Of a stretch of DNA of 64,000 bases, positions 1 through 11,280 are shown in pieces. Made by a program: the position numbers and the translations under genes. Origin of the DNA: Archivesica marissinica (lineage: Eukaryota; Mollusca; Bivalvia; Venerida; Vesicomyidae); NCBI GenBank assembly GCA_014843695.1, contig CM026401.1, positions 32,959,592 to 33,023,591 of the forward strand, read 5' to 3'. Numbering within the stretch: the stretch's first letter is position 1; each line of letters starts with the position of its first letter. Under the pieces are notes generated by a model. It saw only the letters and a program-made list of their open reading frames with translations. It did no database searches and had not been told where the DNA came from.

Positions 1-128
1 TGTATATATGTATATATGTATATATGTATATATGTATGTATATATGTATATATGTATATATGTATATATGTATATATGTATATATGTATATATGTATATA
101 TGTATATATGTATATATGTATATATGTA
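1..128. repeat. (TGTATATA)n microsatellite
   Basis: The first 128 bases are an almost pure 8-bp repeat with one shortened unit near base 35. It is cut by the window edge, so its real length is unknown. Confidence 0.95.
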
Positions 129-150
129 ATATATTGTTTCATTAATTTAA

Positions 151-427
151 CAGACGGATATATAGTCCAGAGCAAGCTGGACTGGTAATCAAGGGATCGC
201 AGGTTTGATCCCCCATCTGACCCTAATAAAAATTAACAGTCTTTCAGATGGACTTTAAATGGAGATCTCGTGTCGGTGCTTTACACCGTGCACGTAAAAG
301 AACCAGAGGAGACTCTGGAATGCGTCTGTATCATTGCACTATCCTTCAAAAATCTAAAATGACTAATCTCTTCAGGAGGCGTCGCTCATATGGGCAACCT
401 GGTAGCGATGATAAATAAACGTAAAAC
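151..427 (+). mobile_element. tRNA-derived SINE, family S1, copy A
   Basis: Begins CAGACGG, carries a degraded tRNA-like head with a B-box-like GGTTTGATCCCC, a body with CTCGTGTCGGTGCTTTACAC, and the family tail GGGCAACCTGGTAGCGATG then ATAAATAAACGTAAAA. The same 275-bp sequence recurs at least seven more times in the window, which defines the family. A short CA run follows (426-437). This copy has lost part of the A-box region. Confidence 0.85.
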
Positions 428-437
428 ACACACACAC

Positions 438-1006
438 TCATTAATTTATAGATGACATTCATTTTTTGATGAATTTAAAGACGTTCGCAGTAGACCGCCG
501 TTCACACCGCCTGTCAAATCACGAACAAAATAACATGCAAACACACAGTTTGATTTAACATGCCGTTTAACCATACAAAAGGGGTTTTATCTGCTAAAAG
601 TGACAGACGGGCAAGCACATTCATCGGCGCGCTTGACTGCATGACACAAAGGCCAATCAATGGACGATACTTCCGTTATCAATGAGTTAAATATTGAGCC
701 GGTAATAAGTAATTCGGACAGTACTATAAATCCGGATAGTAAGGAATCGTGACCATCTGGCCGGAGGATTGTTGAACTGTACCATTTGTCATTGCAATCT
801 CTGGCCCTACGTTCATCAAACTTCTCAGTTTGAGATTGCTCTGGGCTCAACTTTTCTTACATTGATAAATCATTAAACTTGAACAATGTTGGGGTATGTT
901 TTGTTTAGTATTCATAAACAATATCTCAATGAAGGCGTTTAAGGAATTATTAACTTTGAGAATACAATTTGAAGTTGAGATATTTATGGAATTTTAGTTT
1001 ATAATA
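438..1006. other. Stretch with no supported feature
   Basis: About 570 bases of apparently non-repetitive AT-rich DNA. A minus-strand open frame of 87 codons (587-850) starts at TTG rather than ATG, and I see no domain or convincing splice context, so it is not called as a gene. Confidence 0.5.
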
Positions 1007-1222
1007 CAAATTTATTTTAGCTTGATTGCGAAACAAGTTCTTAAAACTTATATTAATCCCTCTCGAGACCTCATTCCTGATGGAATCCATCGCAACGAGG
1101 GAGAGAGAAGAGGCAATGTGGAATTTAAATGCCTTGCCTAAGGACACAATCTTAATGGCTACAGCTGGGTGCGAACACTCCGGGGGCCTTCGCACCTGAA
1201 GCGAATGCATTTCACGACTTCC
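1007..1222 (-). mobile_element. tRNA-derived SINE, family S2, copy a
   Basis: On the minus strand it reads as a tRNA-like head (TTCGCTTCAGGTGCGAA anticodon arm, then GAGCCCC-type B box), a body with CTCTTCTCTCTCCCTCGT, and a tail ending GCAATCAAGCTAAAATAAATTTG. The same element recurs at 18754, 19772, 23460, 42742 and 53437. In better copies the stem TTCGC/GCGAA encloses loop TTCAGGT, so the inferred anticodon is CAG (Leu-like). Confidence 0.85.
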
Positions 1223-1861
1223 ACAATTTGAGCGAATTATGACCTAATTTGGCCTCTTAGGACAGGTGGTATTATTATTGAGGTATTCTCTTGAGCAGGT
1301 TTGACTGTATTAATCAGTGTTATCATATATGGTGCTTAGTTTTAAATATTATCACAATATTTGCATTTTTCATTTTTATGATGGAAAAATTACCTCCCTT
1401 ACATTACGTTACTTATTTCCTGTGTCAGCATGAATTTAATGAATACACATGAACATAATTAGATCTTCTATAATGTTGTAAAAGTTATTTTTATATAATG
1501 ATATGCCTGTTGTAAGCTTACTGACGAGATACATAGATTTCCAACAGTTTTTAAAAAAAAGTGAGAAAATTAGCATGTTACAAATTAATTCATCAAAAAA
1601 AACCGAAGTCATTAGCATACCAATTTTATTTAATTTTGTTTAATGTTTTACTTAGGCATACATTGAACTAATGATATACAACATTTAAAGAAATTCTATT
1701 ATTGTGAGAAAAAAAATATTTGAAATTATATCCTAAATATTACATGAAAAATACAAAAAAATCTCACCAAAATCAAGTACTCGAACATGGAAAATTCATG
1801 ATTTAGGATTATTGTTATCGAAATATGCATATTTTATGTTTGTAGTTACATGCAATTATGA
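1223..1861. other. AT-rich stretch, nothing recognised
   Basis: About 640 bases of very AT-rich DNA with A and T runs. I see no coding, RNA or terminal-repeat structure. Confidence 0.5.
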
Positions 1862-1865
1862 TTAA

Positions 1866-2098
1866 CCCATTCAACACCAAGTAACTCATATGGACTGGTC
1901 CATGATATTCATAAACCAATAAATGAATCAGAAAATCACATTTGGACAAGTTCATTTATCAAAATGGGTAATTATGTCTAAAAATAGTCATATCACTGGC
2001 AAAAAGTGCAGATCCTGATGAGACAGCTCGTGACGAGCCGGCTCATCTGGATCTACACTTTTTGTAAGCCTATTTAGAGGTCTGCGGTGTTGAAAGGG
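1866..2098. mobile_element. TTAA-type MITE (piggyBac-like), family P1, copy 1
   Basis: The 233-bp element lies between two TTAA tetranucleotides (1862-1865 and 2099-2102). Its ends are inverted: CCCATTCAACACC at the left and GGTGTTGAAAGGG at the right. TTAA duplications with CCC ends are the established signature of piggyBac-like elements. It has no coding capacity. An inverted, SINE-interrupted second copy lies at 18602-19039. Confidence 0.8.
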
Positions 2099-2224
2099 TT
2101 AAGACAGGTTTGACTGTAGTCTACAACTTATATACAGTACGAGTTCAATCATGGACGAAGTTAGATAATGTTTTTCATTTTTACATTTTGTCGTGTGATA
2201 TCTTACCACTAGTATTGTTAGCTT

Positions 2225-2266
2225 ATGCAAATTTATTTGAGCTCGATTGCGAAACAAGTTCTTACT
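2225..2266 (-). mobile_element. S2 SINE 3'-end fragment
   Basis: A 42-base match to the S2 tail (AAATTTATTTGAGCTCGATTGCG and onward), ending abruptly. The rest of 2103-2558 is AT-rich without other recognisable content. Confidence 0.5.
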
Positions 2267-2558
2267 TCTGTGGTGTGGAAAGGGTTAATAATCATACGTA
2301 ACATATTAGTATATCATACACACATAATAATTGCAAATATTTTTTTATTTTACTTTTGTTGCCAAAATGAGAAATTATTGGCCGAAATGGAAAATAGGCA
2401 TATTATAAATAAATTAATAAAAAACCCGAAGGCATATCAATTTTATTTCAGATTTTGGTTAGTAATGTAGTGATGTACCAAATATGAACAAATTCTATTA
2501 TTGTAAACTTTTTTTACAAAACTGTAGAGAACGCTTTTAAATATGATGTGTGTGTCTG

Positions 2559-2838
2559 TTTTACGTTTATTTATCGTCCCTACCAGTTGCCCATCCATAT
2601 GAGCGACGCCTCCTGAAGAGATTAGTCACTTTAGAGTTTGTAGGATAGTGCAATGATACAGACAGAGACCCATTCCAGAGTCTCCTGGTTCTTTTACATG
2701 CACAGTGTAAAGCACCGACACGAGACCTCGGTTTAAAGTCCCATCCATAAGGACTATGATATGTCAGTCATTTTAGAATGGTATAGCGGGGAATCGAACC
2801 TGCGACCCCTGGAATACATGTACAACTGGACCACTGAT
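2559..2838 (-). mobile_element. tRNA-derived SINE, family S1, copy B
   Basis: Reverse-oriented S1 copy: tail first (TTTTACGTTTATTTATCGTC), then the hairpin-forming tail block, the body and the tRNA-like head with GATTCCCCGC-type B box near 2800. It has a 4-base insertion inside the tail block (CCATCCATATG). Confidence 0.85.
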
Positions 2839-3043
2839 GCGATACAAATAAGATATCCATTGTTTGATGAATTGATACCGCTCAAGGGTGTCCTTCTACA
2901 AGTGATTGACTGTATAAATGTTGATTCAGTGAAATAAAATATGCCTTTTATGCTTTCCAATAAATTGCAAATTTCAAGCCAGGTCAGTGGTAGGGCGGGA
3001 CTTACTGTTGGTGTATGTGAAGTTTCAAAGCACAACCATTGAT

Positions 3044-4218
3044 CTCCTACACTGCCATCTACATACATACATACACATCTCCTACACTGCCATCTACATA
3101 CATACATACACATCTCCTACACTGCCATCTACATACATACATACACATCTCCTACACTGCCATATACATACATACATACACATCTCCTACACTGCCATCT
3201 ACATACATACATACACATCTCCTACACTGCCATCTACATACATACATACACATTTCCTACACTGCCATCTACATACATACACATCTCTTACACTGCCATC
3301 TACATACATACACATCTCCTACACTGCCATCTACATACGTACACATCTCCTACACTGCCATCTACATACGTACACATCTCCTACACTGCCATCTACATAC
3401 ATACACATCTCCTACACTGCCATCTACATACATACATACACATCTCCTACACTGCCATCTACATACATACATACACATCTACACTGCCATCTACATACAT
3501 ACGTACACATCTCCTACACTGCCATCTACATACATACGTACACATCTCCTACACTGCCATCTACATACATACATACACATCTCCTACACTGCCATCTACA
3601 TACATACACATCTCTTACACTGCCATCTACATACGTACACATCTCCTACACTGCCATCTACATACGTACACATCTCCTACACTGCCATCTACATACGTAC
3701 ACATCTCCTACACTGCCATCTACATACATACACATCTCCTACACTGCCATCTACATACATACATACACATCTCCTACACTGCCATCTACATACATACATA
3801 CATACACATCTCCTACACTGCCATCTACATACATACATACACATCTCCTACACTGCCATCTACATGCATACATACACATCTCCTACACTGCCATCTACAT
3901 ACATACATACACATCTCCTACACTGCCATCTACATACACACACATCTCCTTCACTGCCATCTACATACATACATACACATCTCCTACACTGCCATCTACA
4001 TACATACATACACATCTCCTACACTGCCATCTACATACATACACACACATCTCCTTCACTGCCATCTACATACATACATACACATTTCCTACACTGCCAT
4101 CTACATACATACACATCTCCTACACTGCCATCTACATACATACACATCTCCTACACTGCCATCTACACACATACATACATACATATCTCCTACACTGTCA
4201 TCTACATACATACATATC
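3044..4218. repeat. Tandem array, 31-39 bp monomer with variable (ACAT)n
   Basis: About 35 copies of CTCCTACACTGCCATCTACA followed by two to four ACAT/ACAC tetranucleotides. Monomer length therefore steps by 4 bp, showing a microsatellite slipping inside a minisatellite. Long Tyr/His/Thr-rich open frames here follow from the stop-free monomer and are not regarded as a gene. Confidence 0.95.
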
Positions 4219-4252
4219 TGAAGTCGGAGCATTCGGACATACGGACAGATTA

Positions 4253-4738
4253 AAGGAATACTACTCCGGTAACAGAACAGGGCTAAGAAAAGGAATACTA
4301 CTCCGGTAACAGAACAGGGCTAAGAAAAGGAATACTACTCCGGTAACAGAACAGGGCTAAGAAAAGGAATACTACTCCGGTAACAGAACAGGGCTAAGAA
4401 AAGGAATACTACTCCGGTAACAGAAAAGGGCTAAGAAAAGGAATACTACTCCGGTAACAGAACAGGGCTAAGAAAAGGAATACTACTCGTGTAACAGAAC
4501 AGGGCTAAGAAAAGGAATACTACTCCGGTAACAGAACAGAGCTAAGAAAAGGAATACTACTCCGGTAACAGAACAGGGCTAAGAAAAGGAATACTACTCC
4601 GGTAACAGAACAGGGCTAAGAAAAGGAATACTACTCCGGTAACAGAACAGGGCTAAGAAAAGGAATACTACTCCGGTAACAGAACAGGGCTAAGAAAAGG
4701 AATACTACTCCGGTAACAGAACAGGGCTAAGAAAAGGA
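4253..4738. repeat. Tandem array, 37-bp monomer
   Basis: About 13 nearly identical copies of GGAATACTACTCCGGTAACA followed by GAACAGGGCTAAGAAAA. It begins 35 bases after the preceding, unrelated array ends. Confidence 0.95.
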
Positions 4739-5016
4739 TTACAACATTGAATACCCCTATATCCTTGTTAGCCATGTTGGATATTATTATTGCAGCTTTA
4801 AGCGTAAGCAGGAGATATTGCGAGACCTAAGATTCCACCATTAGCTTATACTAATTCCTGTAATTGTGATTAGCAGTCACTGATTAGTTAACAACATCAA
4901 GGTGAATGGCATGATCTCGGGGAAACACTGGCAAAAACAATTACAATTCCATCAATGATGTTACTACATAGCATACATAGCGTGTGCTTTATGCAATACT
5001 TAAAGCAAATGATCAC
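4739..5016. other. Spacer between arrays
   Basis: About 280 bases of single-copy-looking sequence with no feature I can support. Confidence 0.5.
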
Positions 5017-7623
5017 GCCCATACTGATGCTGGGTGTATTGATGTTATCGACAATGATGCAGCCCATACTGATGCTGGGTGTATTGATGCAGCCCATACT
5101 GATGCTGGGTGTATTGATGTTGCCCGTACTGATGCCAGGTGTATTGATGCAGCCCATACTGATGCTGGGTGTATTGATGTTGCCCATACTGATGCCAGGT
5201 GTATTGATGTTGCCCATACTGATGCTGGGTGTATTGATGTTGCCCATACTGATGTTGGGTGTATTGATGTTGCCCATACTGATGCTGGGTGTATTGATGT
5301 TGCCCATACTGATGTTGGGTGTATTGATGTTGCCCATACTGATGATGGGTGTATTGATGTTGCCCGTACTGATGCTGGGTGTATTGATGTTGCCCATACT
5401 GATGCTGGGTGTATTGATGTTGCCCATACTGATGCTGGGTGTATTGATGTTGCCCATACTGATGCTGGGTGTATTGATGTTGCCCATACTGATGCTGGGT
5501 GTATTGATGCAGCCCATACTGATGCTGGGTGTATTGATGTTGCCCATACTGATGCTGGGTGTATTGATGTTGCCCATACTGATGCTGGGTGTATTGATGT
5601 TGCCCATACTGATGCTGGGTGTATTGATGTTGCCCATACTGATGCTGGGTGTATTGATGTTGCCCATACTGATGCTGGGTGTATTGATGCAGCCCATACT
5701 GATGCTGGGTGTATTGATGTTGCCCATACTGATGCTGGGTGTATTGATGCAGCCCATACTGATGCTGGGTGTATTGATGTTGCCCATACTGATGCTGGGT
5801 GTATTGATGTTGCCCATACTGATGCTGGGTGTATTGATGTTGCCCATACTGATGCTGGGTGTATTGATGCAGCCCATACTGATGCTGGGTGTATTGATGT
5901 TGCCCATACTGATGCTGGGTGTATTGATGCTGCCCATACTGATGCTGGGTGCATTGATGCTGCCCATACTGATGCCGGGTGTATTGATGTTGCCCATATT
6001 GATGCAGCCCGTTCTGATGCTGGGTGTATTGATGTTGCCCATATTGATGCAGCCCATACTGATGCTGGTTATATTGATGCAGCCCGTACTGATGCCGGGT
6101 GTATTGATGTTGCCCATATTGATGCAGCCCGTTCTGATGCCGGGTGTATTGATGTTGCCCATATTGATGCAGCCCGTACTGATGCCGGGTGTATTGATGT
6201 TACCCATATTGATGCAGCCCGTACTGATGCCGGGTGTATTGATGTTACCCATATTGATGCAGCCCGTACGGATGCCGGGTGTATTGATGTTACCCATATG
6301 ATGCAGCCCGTACTGATGCAGCCCGTACTGATGCCGGGTGTATTGATGCAGCCGTACTGATGCAGCCCGTACTGATGCCGGGTGTATTGATGTTACCCAT
6401 ATTGATGCAGCCCGTACTGATGCCGGGTGTATTGATGTTACCCATATTGATGCAGCCCGTACTGATGCTGGGTGTACCTATGCCGGGTGTATTGATGCTA
6501 CCCATATTGATGTTGCCCATATTGATGCAGCCCGTACTGATGCCGGGTGTATTGATGTTACCCATATTGATGCAGCCCGTACTGATGCCGGGTGTATTGA
6601 TGCAGCCCGTACTGATGCTGGGTGTACCTATGCCGGGTGTATTGATGCTACCCATATTGATGCAGCCCATACTGATGCTGGGTGTATTGATGTTACCCAT
6701 ATTGATGCAGCCCGTACTGATGCCGGGTGTATTGATGTTACCCATATTGATGCAGCCCATACTGATGCTGGGTGTATTGATGTTGCCCGTACTGATGCTG
6801 GGTGTATTGATGCAGCCCGTACTGATGCAGCCCGTACTGATGCAGCCCGTACTGATGCCGGGTGTATTGATGTTACCCATATTGATGCAGCCCATACTGA
6901 TGCTGGGTGTATTGATGTTGCCTGTACTGATGCTGGGTGTATTGATGCAGCCCGTACTGATGCAGCCCGTACTGATGCAGCCCGTACTGATGCCGGGTGT
7001 ATTGATGTTACCCATATTGATGCAGCCCATACTGATGCCGGGTGTATTGATGCTACCCATATTGATGCAGCCCGTACTGATGCCGGGTGTATTGATGTTA
7101 CCCATATTGATGCAGCCCGTACTGATGCCGGGTGTATTGATGTTGCTCATATTGATGCAGCCCGTACTGATGCTGGGTGTATTGATGCAGCCCGTACTGA
7201 TGCTGGGTGTACTGATGCCGGGTGTATTAATGTTGCCCATATTGATGCAGCCCGTACTGATGCCGGGTGTATTGATGTTGCCCATATTAATGCAGCCCAT
7301 ACTGATGCTGGTTATATTGATGCATCCCATACTGATGCAGCCCGTACTGATGCCGGGTGTATTGATGTTGCCCATATTAATGCAGCCCATACTGATGCTG
7401 GTTATATTGATGCATCCCATACTGATGCAGCCCGTACTGATGCCGGGTGTATTGATGTTGCCCATATTAATGCAGCCCGTACTGATGCTGGTTGTACTGA
7501 TGCAGCCGTACTGATGCTGGGTGTACTGATGCCGGGTGTATTAATGTTGCCCATATTGATGCAGCCCGTACTGATGCTGGGTGTATTGATGCTGCCCATA
7601 TTAATGCAGCCCGTACTGATGCT
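5017..7623. repeat. Tandem array, 30-bp monomer built of 15-bp halves
   Basis: The left two-thirds repeats TGATGCTGGGTGTAT plus TGATGTTGCCCATAC in strict 30-bp register (about 5020-6000). To the right the two halves and their variants (TGATGCAGCCCGTAC, TGATGCCGGGTGTAT) are shuffled into longer mixed units. Open frames of 300 to 470 codons on both strands come from a stop-free monomer that is a multiple of 3. The array ends about 110 bases before the splice acceptor of the LRR gene. Confidence 0.95.
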
Positions 7624-7665
7624 CTAATAACCTCTCTAAGAAATGCCAACTTTTTCATATATTAA
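7623..7665 (-). mobile_element. S3 SINE fragment
   Basis: CTAAGAAATGCCAACTTTTTC followed by ATAT matches the middle of the S3 family (compare 26104-26130). Only about 40 bases survive, trapped between the array and the LRR gene. Confidence 0.45.
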
Positions 7666-7731
7666 ACATAATAGTGAACAAGTCAAAAAGGAGTTGATTT
7701 TTTCTGATACTGTCTGTTTTCGGTATTTCAG

Positions 7732-7779
7732 CACAAAAGATGGCATCAATGCATTGAAGAACACCGAACAATTATCACC
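7732..7779 (+). promoter_or_regulatory. 5' UTR of the LRR gene with splice acceptor and uORF
   Basis: A pyrimidine-rich TGTCTGTTTTCGGTATTTCAG ends at 7731, a good 3' splice site 48 bases before the start codon. If used, the first exon lies further upstream and the transcript leader contains a five-codon upstream ORF (ATG at 7740, stop at 7755-7757). The acceptor is inferred from sequence only. Confidence 0.5.
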
Positions 7780-9909
7780 ATGGAAACGATGAATCTACAA
7801 GTCGTTGTCATTTTAATGCTGGTGGCTGGCTGTCAGGCAGCATGTCCCAGCAGTTGTAAGTCGTGCAACAATGGGCGCATTCAGTGTCCAGGAGCTGGGC
7901 TTGATGACATATTTACAGATATTCCCGATGACACATATTCTATTGACATTACTCACAACAACATAATCTCCCTGACAGGATTACAGAGTCTACCAGATGT
8001 GCAGTCATTCCGGATGTCATTAAATAATCTACGTGTCATCAAAGGAGGTGACTTTGAACCTCTTCCGTCACTAGTTAGCCTTGATCTATCAATGAACTCT
8101 ATTTCTAAGATATACAAACACGGCTTTCGGGGTCTTAACAACCTAAAGAGTGTATCGCTAAATGGCAACAATATCAAAGAGATAGGACTGATCTTCAGAA
8201 ACACCCCAGCCCTCAACTCACTACGGCTCGGGAATAATAAGATAAAAACAGTCGAGGAAGAATGCTTTCAGAAAAATATTATGATTAAAATGCTTGACTT
8301 GAATCACAATAAAATACAGAGTATCCATGGAAACGCTTTTAAGAACCTCGATATGCTGCGGTACTTGATCCTGAGCAACAATCCAATCAGCACATTATCT
8401 GATCTTACATTCAGCAGTACAATGCTCTCATTGGCCGACTTCTCCAACTGTCAGCTTGAATCCGTTCCACGTACGATGCCGCCGTCACTGACTGACTTTA
8501 GGCTAGGAAGCAACAAAATTCGGAATATTAATGTTGATGATTTTCAAAACATGACAAGTCTAAATCTACTCACATTGAATGACAACGATATATCATTTGT
8601 AGAACATCGCACATTCTGGTATCTTGAGAATCTAAAAGAACTGTGGTTAAGCAGAAATGACCTAGTTTATATACCCAGAGGTCTGCCCAAAGCTTTGATC
8701 AAGTTGTTCATCGATAACAATCAAGTGGTGGAACTTGAACCGATGTTGTTCGGAGAAGATTCGAAGCTAACAGTTCTCTCTCTTGAGGGAAACAGGGTGC
8801 ATAAAGTTCATCAAGACTCGCTAAATAAGGTGAAAAGCCTTGAAAAACTGAACCTACAAGGTAACAAGATCTCCTTGATCGATGTAGGGACATTCATCAA
8901 TCTCACAAACCTGCACATGCTTACACTAACGGATAACCCCATCCAAGTGTTTGAGCCAGGAGCATTTGCTGCGCTTGATGGGCTAACAGAACTCTCTTTG
9001 TCATACATTCACCACCGCAACACTAGACAACAAAAGATTCTTCAAGAAAACTTTCTAAACGCAATGCCCAATCTGGTCTCGATAGATCTTATGAGTAGTA
9101 TCGATCTGAGCAGTGCATTCCTGGCAATATTCGAGTCAGCTAAAGGCAATTCTCTGGACAAAGTGGAGAAGGTTAACCTGCAGTACACCGAGCTCACCAC
9201 TCTACCCGAAGCTGTGAAAACTATCTTCCCCAATATCAAACAACTACTGCTGGATGGTAACCTATTCCACTGTGATCACAAGTTGCAGTGGCTACGTGCC
9301 TGGATGCAGACAACAACAAGTGTTTCCTTTCACCAGTATGAACAAGTGACATGTAACTCTCCTGATGCTGTTAAAGGCAGACTCATCTCAGAATTATCGC
9401 CAGATGACTTTGTTGTTGAACCAGAGCAGCAGACAACACAACCGAGTTCCAGTTCCCACAGTTCCTCCCACCAGTCAGTCAATGATCCTTTTCGTCTCCA
9501 AAGTACCAATAATGACCCAACACCTGCTCGTAAGTCGAATCCTGCTGGTGGTGTTCAGGTTATCATAAAACCGAATGAATCGCAGAGACATAAAATTCCA
9601 GACGATGATGGCAGCGAACAGCTGAGCAAGGCAGAACGTAAAGCTGCAAGAAAAGCCAAACGAGAACGGAAGAGAAAGGAAAAGGAGGAGAGAAAGAAAC
9701 AAAGACAAAGCAGAAAAGGAAAAGATGATGATACAAAAAGAAAGAAACGCAGAATTCGCAACATGAGAGGTAAGCGTTGTAAAGTTGACAAGGAAGGAAA
9801 CATGAAGTGTGCAAGGAGGAAACGGTGCAAGGTGGATGATGAAGGCAATGTGAAATGTCGTAAACGTAATGACAAGAAACGCAGGAAAACCACAGACACA
9901 ACAGCATAA
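7780..9909 (+). CDS. Secreted leucine-rich-repeat protein with LRRNT/LRRCT caps and basic tail
   Basis: A 709-residue open frame whose ATG sits in a good context (ATCACCATGG). Residues 1-20 form a signal peptide (hydrophobic VVVILMLVAG, likely cleavage after CQA). Residues 22-36 are a Cys-rich LRRNT cap (CPSSC, C29, C36). About 50-490 hold tandem LRRs of the LxxLxLxxNxI type (e.g. LDLSMNSISKI, LNLQGNKISLI). About 494-540 match an LRRCT cap (HCDHKLQWLRAW, then TCNSP). A Ser/Gln-rich linker follows, then a Lys/Arg-rich tail from about 615 with two copies of the pattern RCKVDxEGNxKC near 666-696. No transmembrane segment or GPI signal is visible, so it should be secreted. The fold is known from extracellular matrix LRR proteins and secreted recognition proteins; the tail suggests binding to polyanions. 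The specific function and orthologue are unknown. The coding region has no intron. Confidence 0.93.
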   Translation: METMNLQVVVILMLVAGCQAACPSSCKSCNNGRIQCPGAGLDDIFTDIPDDTYSIDITHNNIISLTGLQSLPDVQSFRMSLNNLRVIKGGDFEPLPSLVSLDLSMNSISKIYKHGFRGLNNLKSVSLNGNNIKEIGLIFRNTPALNSLRLGNNKIKTVEEECFQKNIMIKMLDLNHNKIQSIHGNAFKNLDMLRYLILSNNPISTLSDLTFSSTMLSLADFSNCQLESVPRTMPPSLTDFRLGSNKIRNINVDDFQNMTSLNLLTLNDNDISFVEHRTFWYLENLKELWLSRNDLVYIPRGLPKALIKLFIDNNQVVELEPMLFGEDSKLTVLSLEGNRVHKVHQDSLNKVKSLEKLNLQGNKISLIDVGTFINLTNLHMLTLTDNPIQVFEPGAFAALDGLTELSLSYIHHRNTRQQKILQENFLNAMPNLVSIDLMSSIDLSSAFLAIFESAKGNSLDKVEKVNLQYTELTTLPEAVKTIFPNIKQLLLDGNLFHCDHKLQWLRAWMQTTTSVSFHQYEQVTCNSPDAVKGRLISELSPDDFVVEPEQQTTQPSSSSHSSSHQSVNDPFRLQSTNNDPTPARKSNPAGGVQVIIKPNESQRHKIPDDDGSEQLSKAERKAARKAKRERKRKEKEERKKQRQSRKGKDDDTKRKKRRIRNMRGKRCKVDKEGNMKCARRKRCKVDDEGNVKCRKRNDKKRRKTTDTTA

Positions 9910-10371
9910 AGGAAAACCATGGGGGTACATCCTCCTACTATAGTCGTGTATTACTCAACAACGAGATCATGACCAAATGCTAATGTACCTGCATAGTAAC
10001 GGCTATGGAACGGATAATTATGTGACATGTTAAAACTTTCTATTCATAGTTCTACTAAGTACAAAACTGCTAAACTGCGGGCTAAAACGTGTGCAAAACA
10101 ATTTCTGTAATTCTAGTATCGTGTGATGCAGATTGGAGAAGCCTGAAAACATATGCACCCCCATATACAAGCAACTGTTTTATAGATAGACACACTTACT
10201 AACTTGCATTTTTATATAACCCCAATGTATAATACACATGTAAACATGCCATATCTCATGGTGTGAGACATTTCCTCACAGGATTTCTTGTTTCCTCACA
10301 CTCTAACGACTCGAGGACAAAATCTCCCATTTTTTAAAAGACGTCAACAAATTTATTTTTACTACAATAAA
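9910..10371 (+). other. Probable 3' UTR of the LRR gene
   Basis: No coding signal follows the stop. The first canonical AATAAA downstream on the plus strand is at 10366-10371, so the transcript plausibly ends about 20 bases later. Not tested by any transcript. Confidence 0.45.
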
Positions 10372-10811
10372 GAAATCAATGAAGCATACTTCGTATAACA
10401 ATAAGTCGCAAACCAAATCGTTCTCAATTGAAGATTTCAAATGAGAATTACGATTTAAATTGGATTTCTTTGTCTAAAAGATTCCAACCACGCTAAAACG
10501 AAAACAAGGCTGAGGACGCTTCACAGTGAGCAGTTGTAGAATAACAAGTTCACACCTTGTTAACTGTGAGAATGGCCTTCACTGGTAAGCCTGGGGTACT
10601 TTGTCATAAAATAATTTATCTGCCATAAATTACCATTTATGACCATTTTCAGAAAGTCCTCAATATCTATAATTTTGTAGCATAATGTGAGCGAGTGCCG
10701 ATTCATTAGCAGTGTGATATGCTGGACGCAAAGGGGTAGGCACGTTGTGATAGTGTGATAAAATGTGTTATTTTAGTGTTCTGGGGTATCAACTAAAAAT
10801 AAAACATTATA
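10372..10811. other. Intergenic stretch, nothing recognised
   Basis: About 440 bases of AT-rich DNA between the probable gene end and the MITE at 10812. No feature supported. Confidence 0.45.
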
Positions 10812-11008
10812 CAGTCTACATCCGCTATGTCAAAGTCGGTTATGTCCAATTCTCCGGTTATCTCGAAGTCTGATCAAAGTCCAATTTCAGACGCTATCAT
10901 TATACATATAACTCTGTTTACCGTATATTGAATTTTATAATTCAAATTTCGGTCATGTCGAAGTATTTTGTTCGATCCGACGGAATTTGACATAACTGGT
11001 GTACACTG
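10812..11008. mobile_element. Tc1/mariner-pogo-like MITE
   Basis: A 197-bp element flanked by TA on both sides (10810-10811, 11009-11010). The left end CAGTCTACATCCGCTATGTC pairs with the reverse complement of the right end, CAGTGTACACCAGTTATGTC. The interior repeats GGTTATGTCcAA / GGTTATCTCGAA motifs in both orientations. TA duplications and CAGT ends are typical of the Tc1/mariner superfamily. It has no coding capacity. Confidence 0.75.
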
Positions 11009-11280
11009 TATTATGAATCCATTATAGAAAGGGATTCAGCTTGATCTTATGAAATTTTGTACATGTATTAAAATATTGGTGCTGAAATTAAACAGTAGAC
11101 ACTATTTCCTAACCAATTTGTGGTCGTTACTTAGCCAAGTCCATCAACTATCCAACATGTACGTACATTTGTTCATATGTGAAATAAGTTTGTGTACGAG
11201 CCGTTGCATATCCGTATCATGATCAAAATGCTTTGTATAAACTCACCGAGCAACACGGAATATCTTTATTCATCTCGACA

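Noticed and set aside
587..850. 87-codon minus-strand frame
   Set aside because: Starts at TTG, has no recognisable domain and no good splice context; possible but unsupported.
2987..4309. 440- and 404-codon open frames rich in HTYIH
   Set aside because: They follow a stop-free tandem monomer with length steps of 4 bp, so the frame is reshuffled along the array; no start context, splice sites or domain.
4897..7514. Open frames of 300-470 codons on both strands (NINTPSISMG, ILMLGVLM, AHTDAGCID repeats)
   Set aside because: The 30-bp monomer is a multiple of 3 and lacks stops in several frames on both strands; simultaneous opposite-strand frames show they are by-products.
9475..9930. Minus-strand open frames of 114-151 codons opposite the LRR gene
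   Set aside because: They are antisense shadows of the Lys/Arg-rich tail, whose codons contain few reverse-strand stops.
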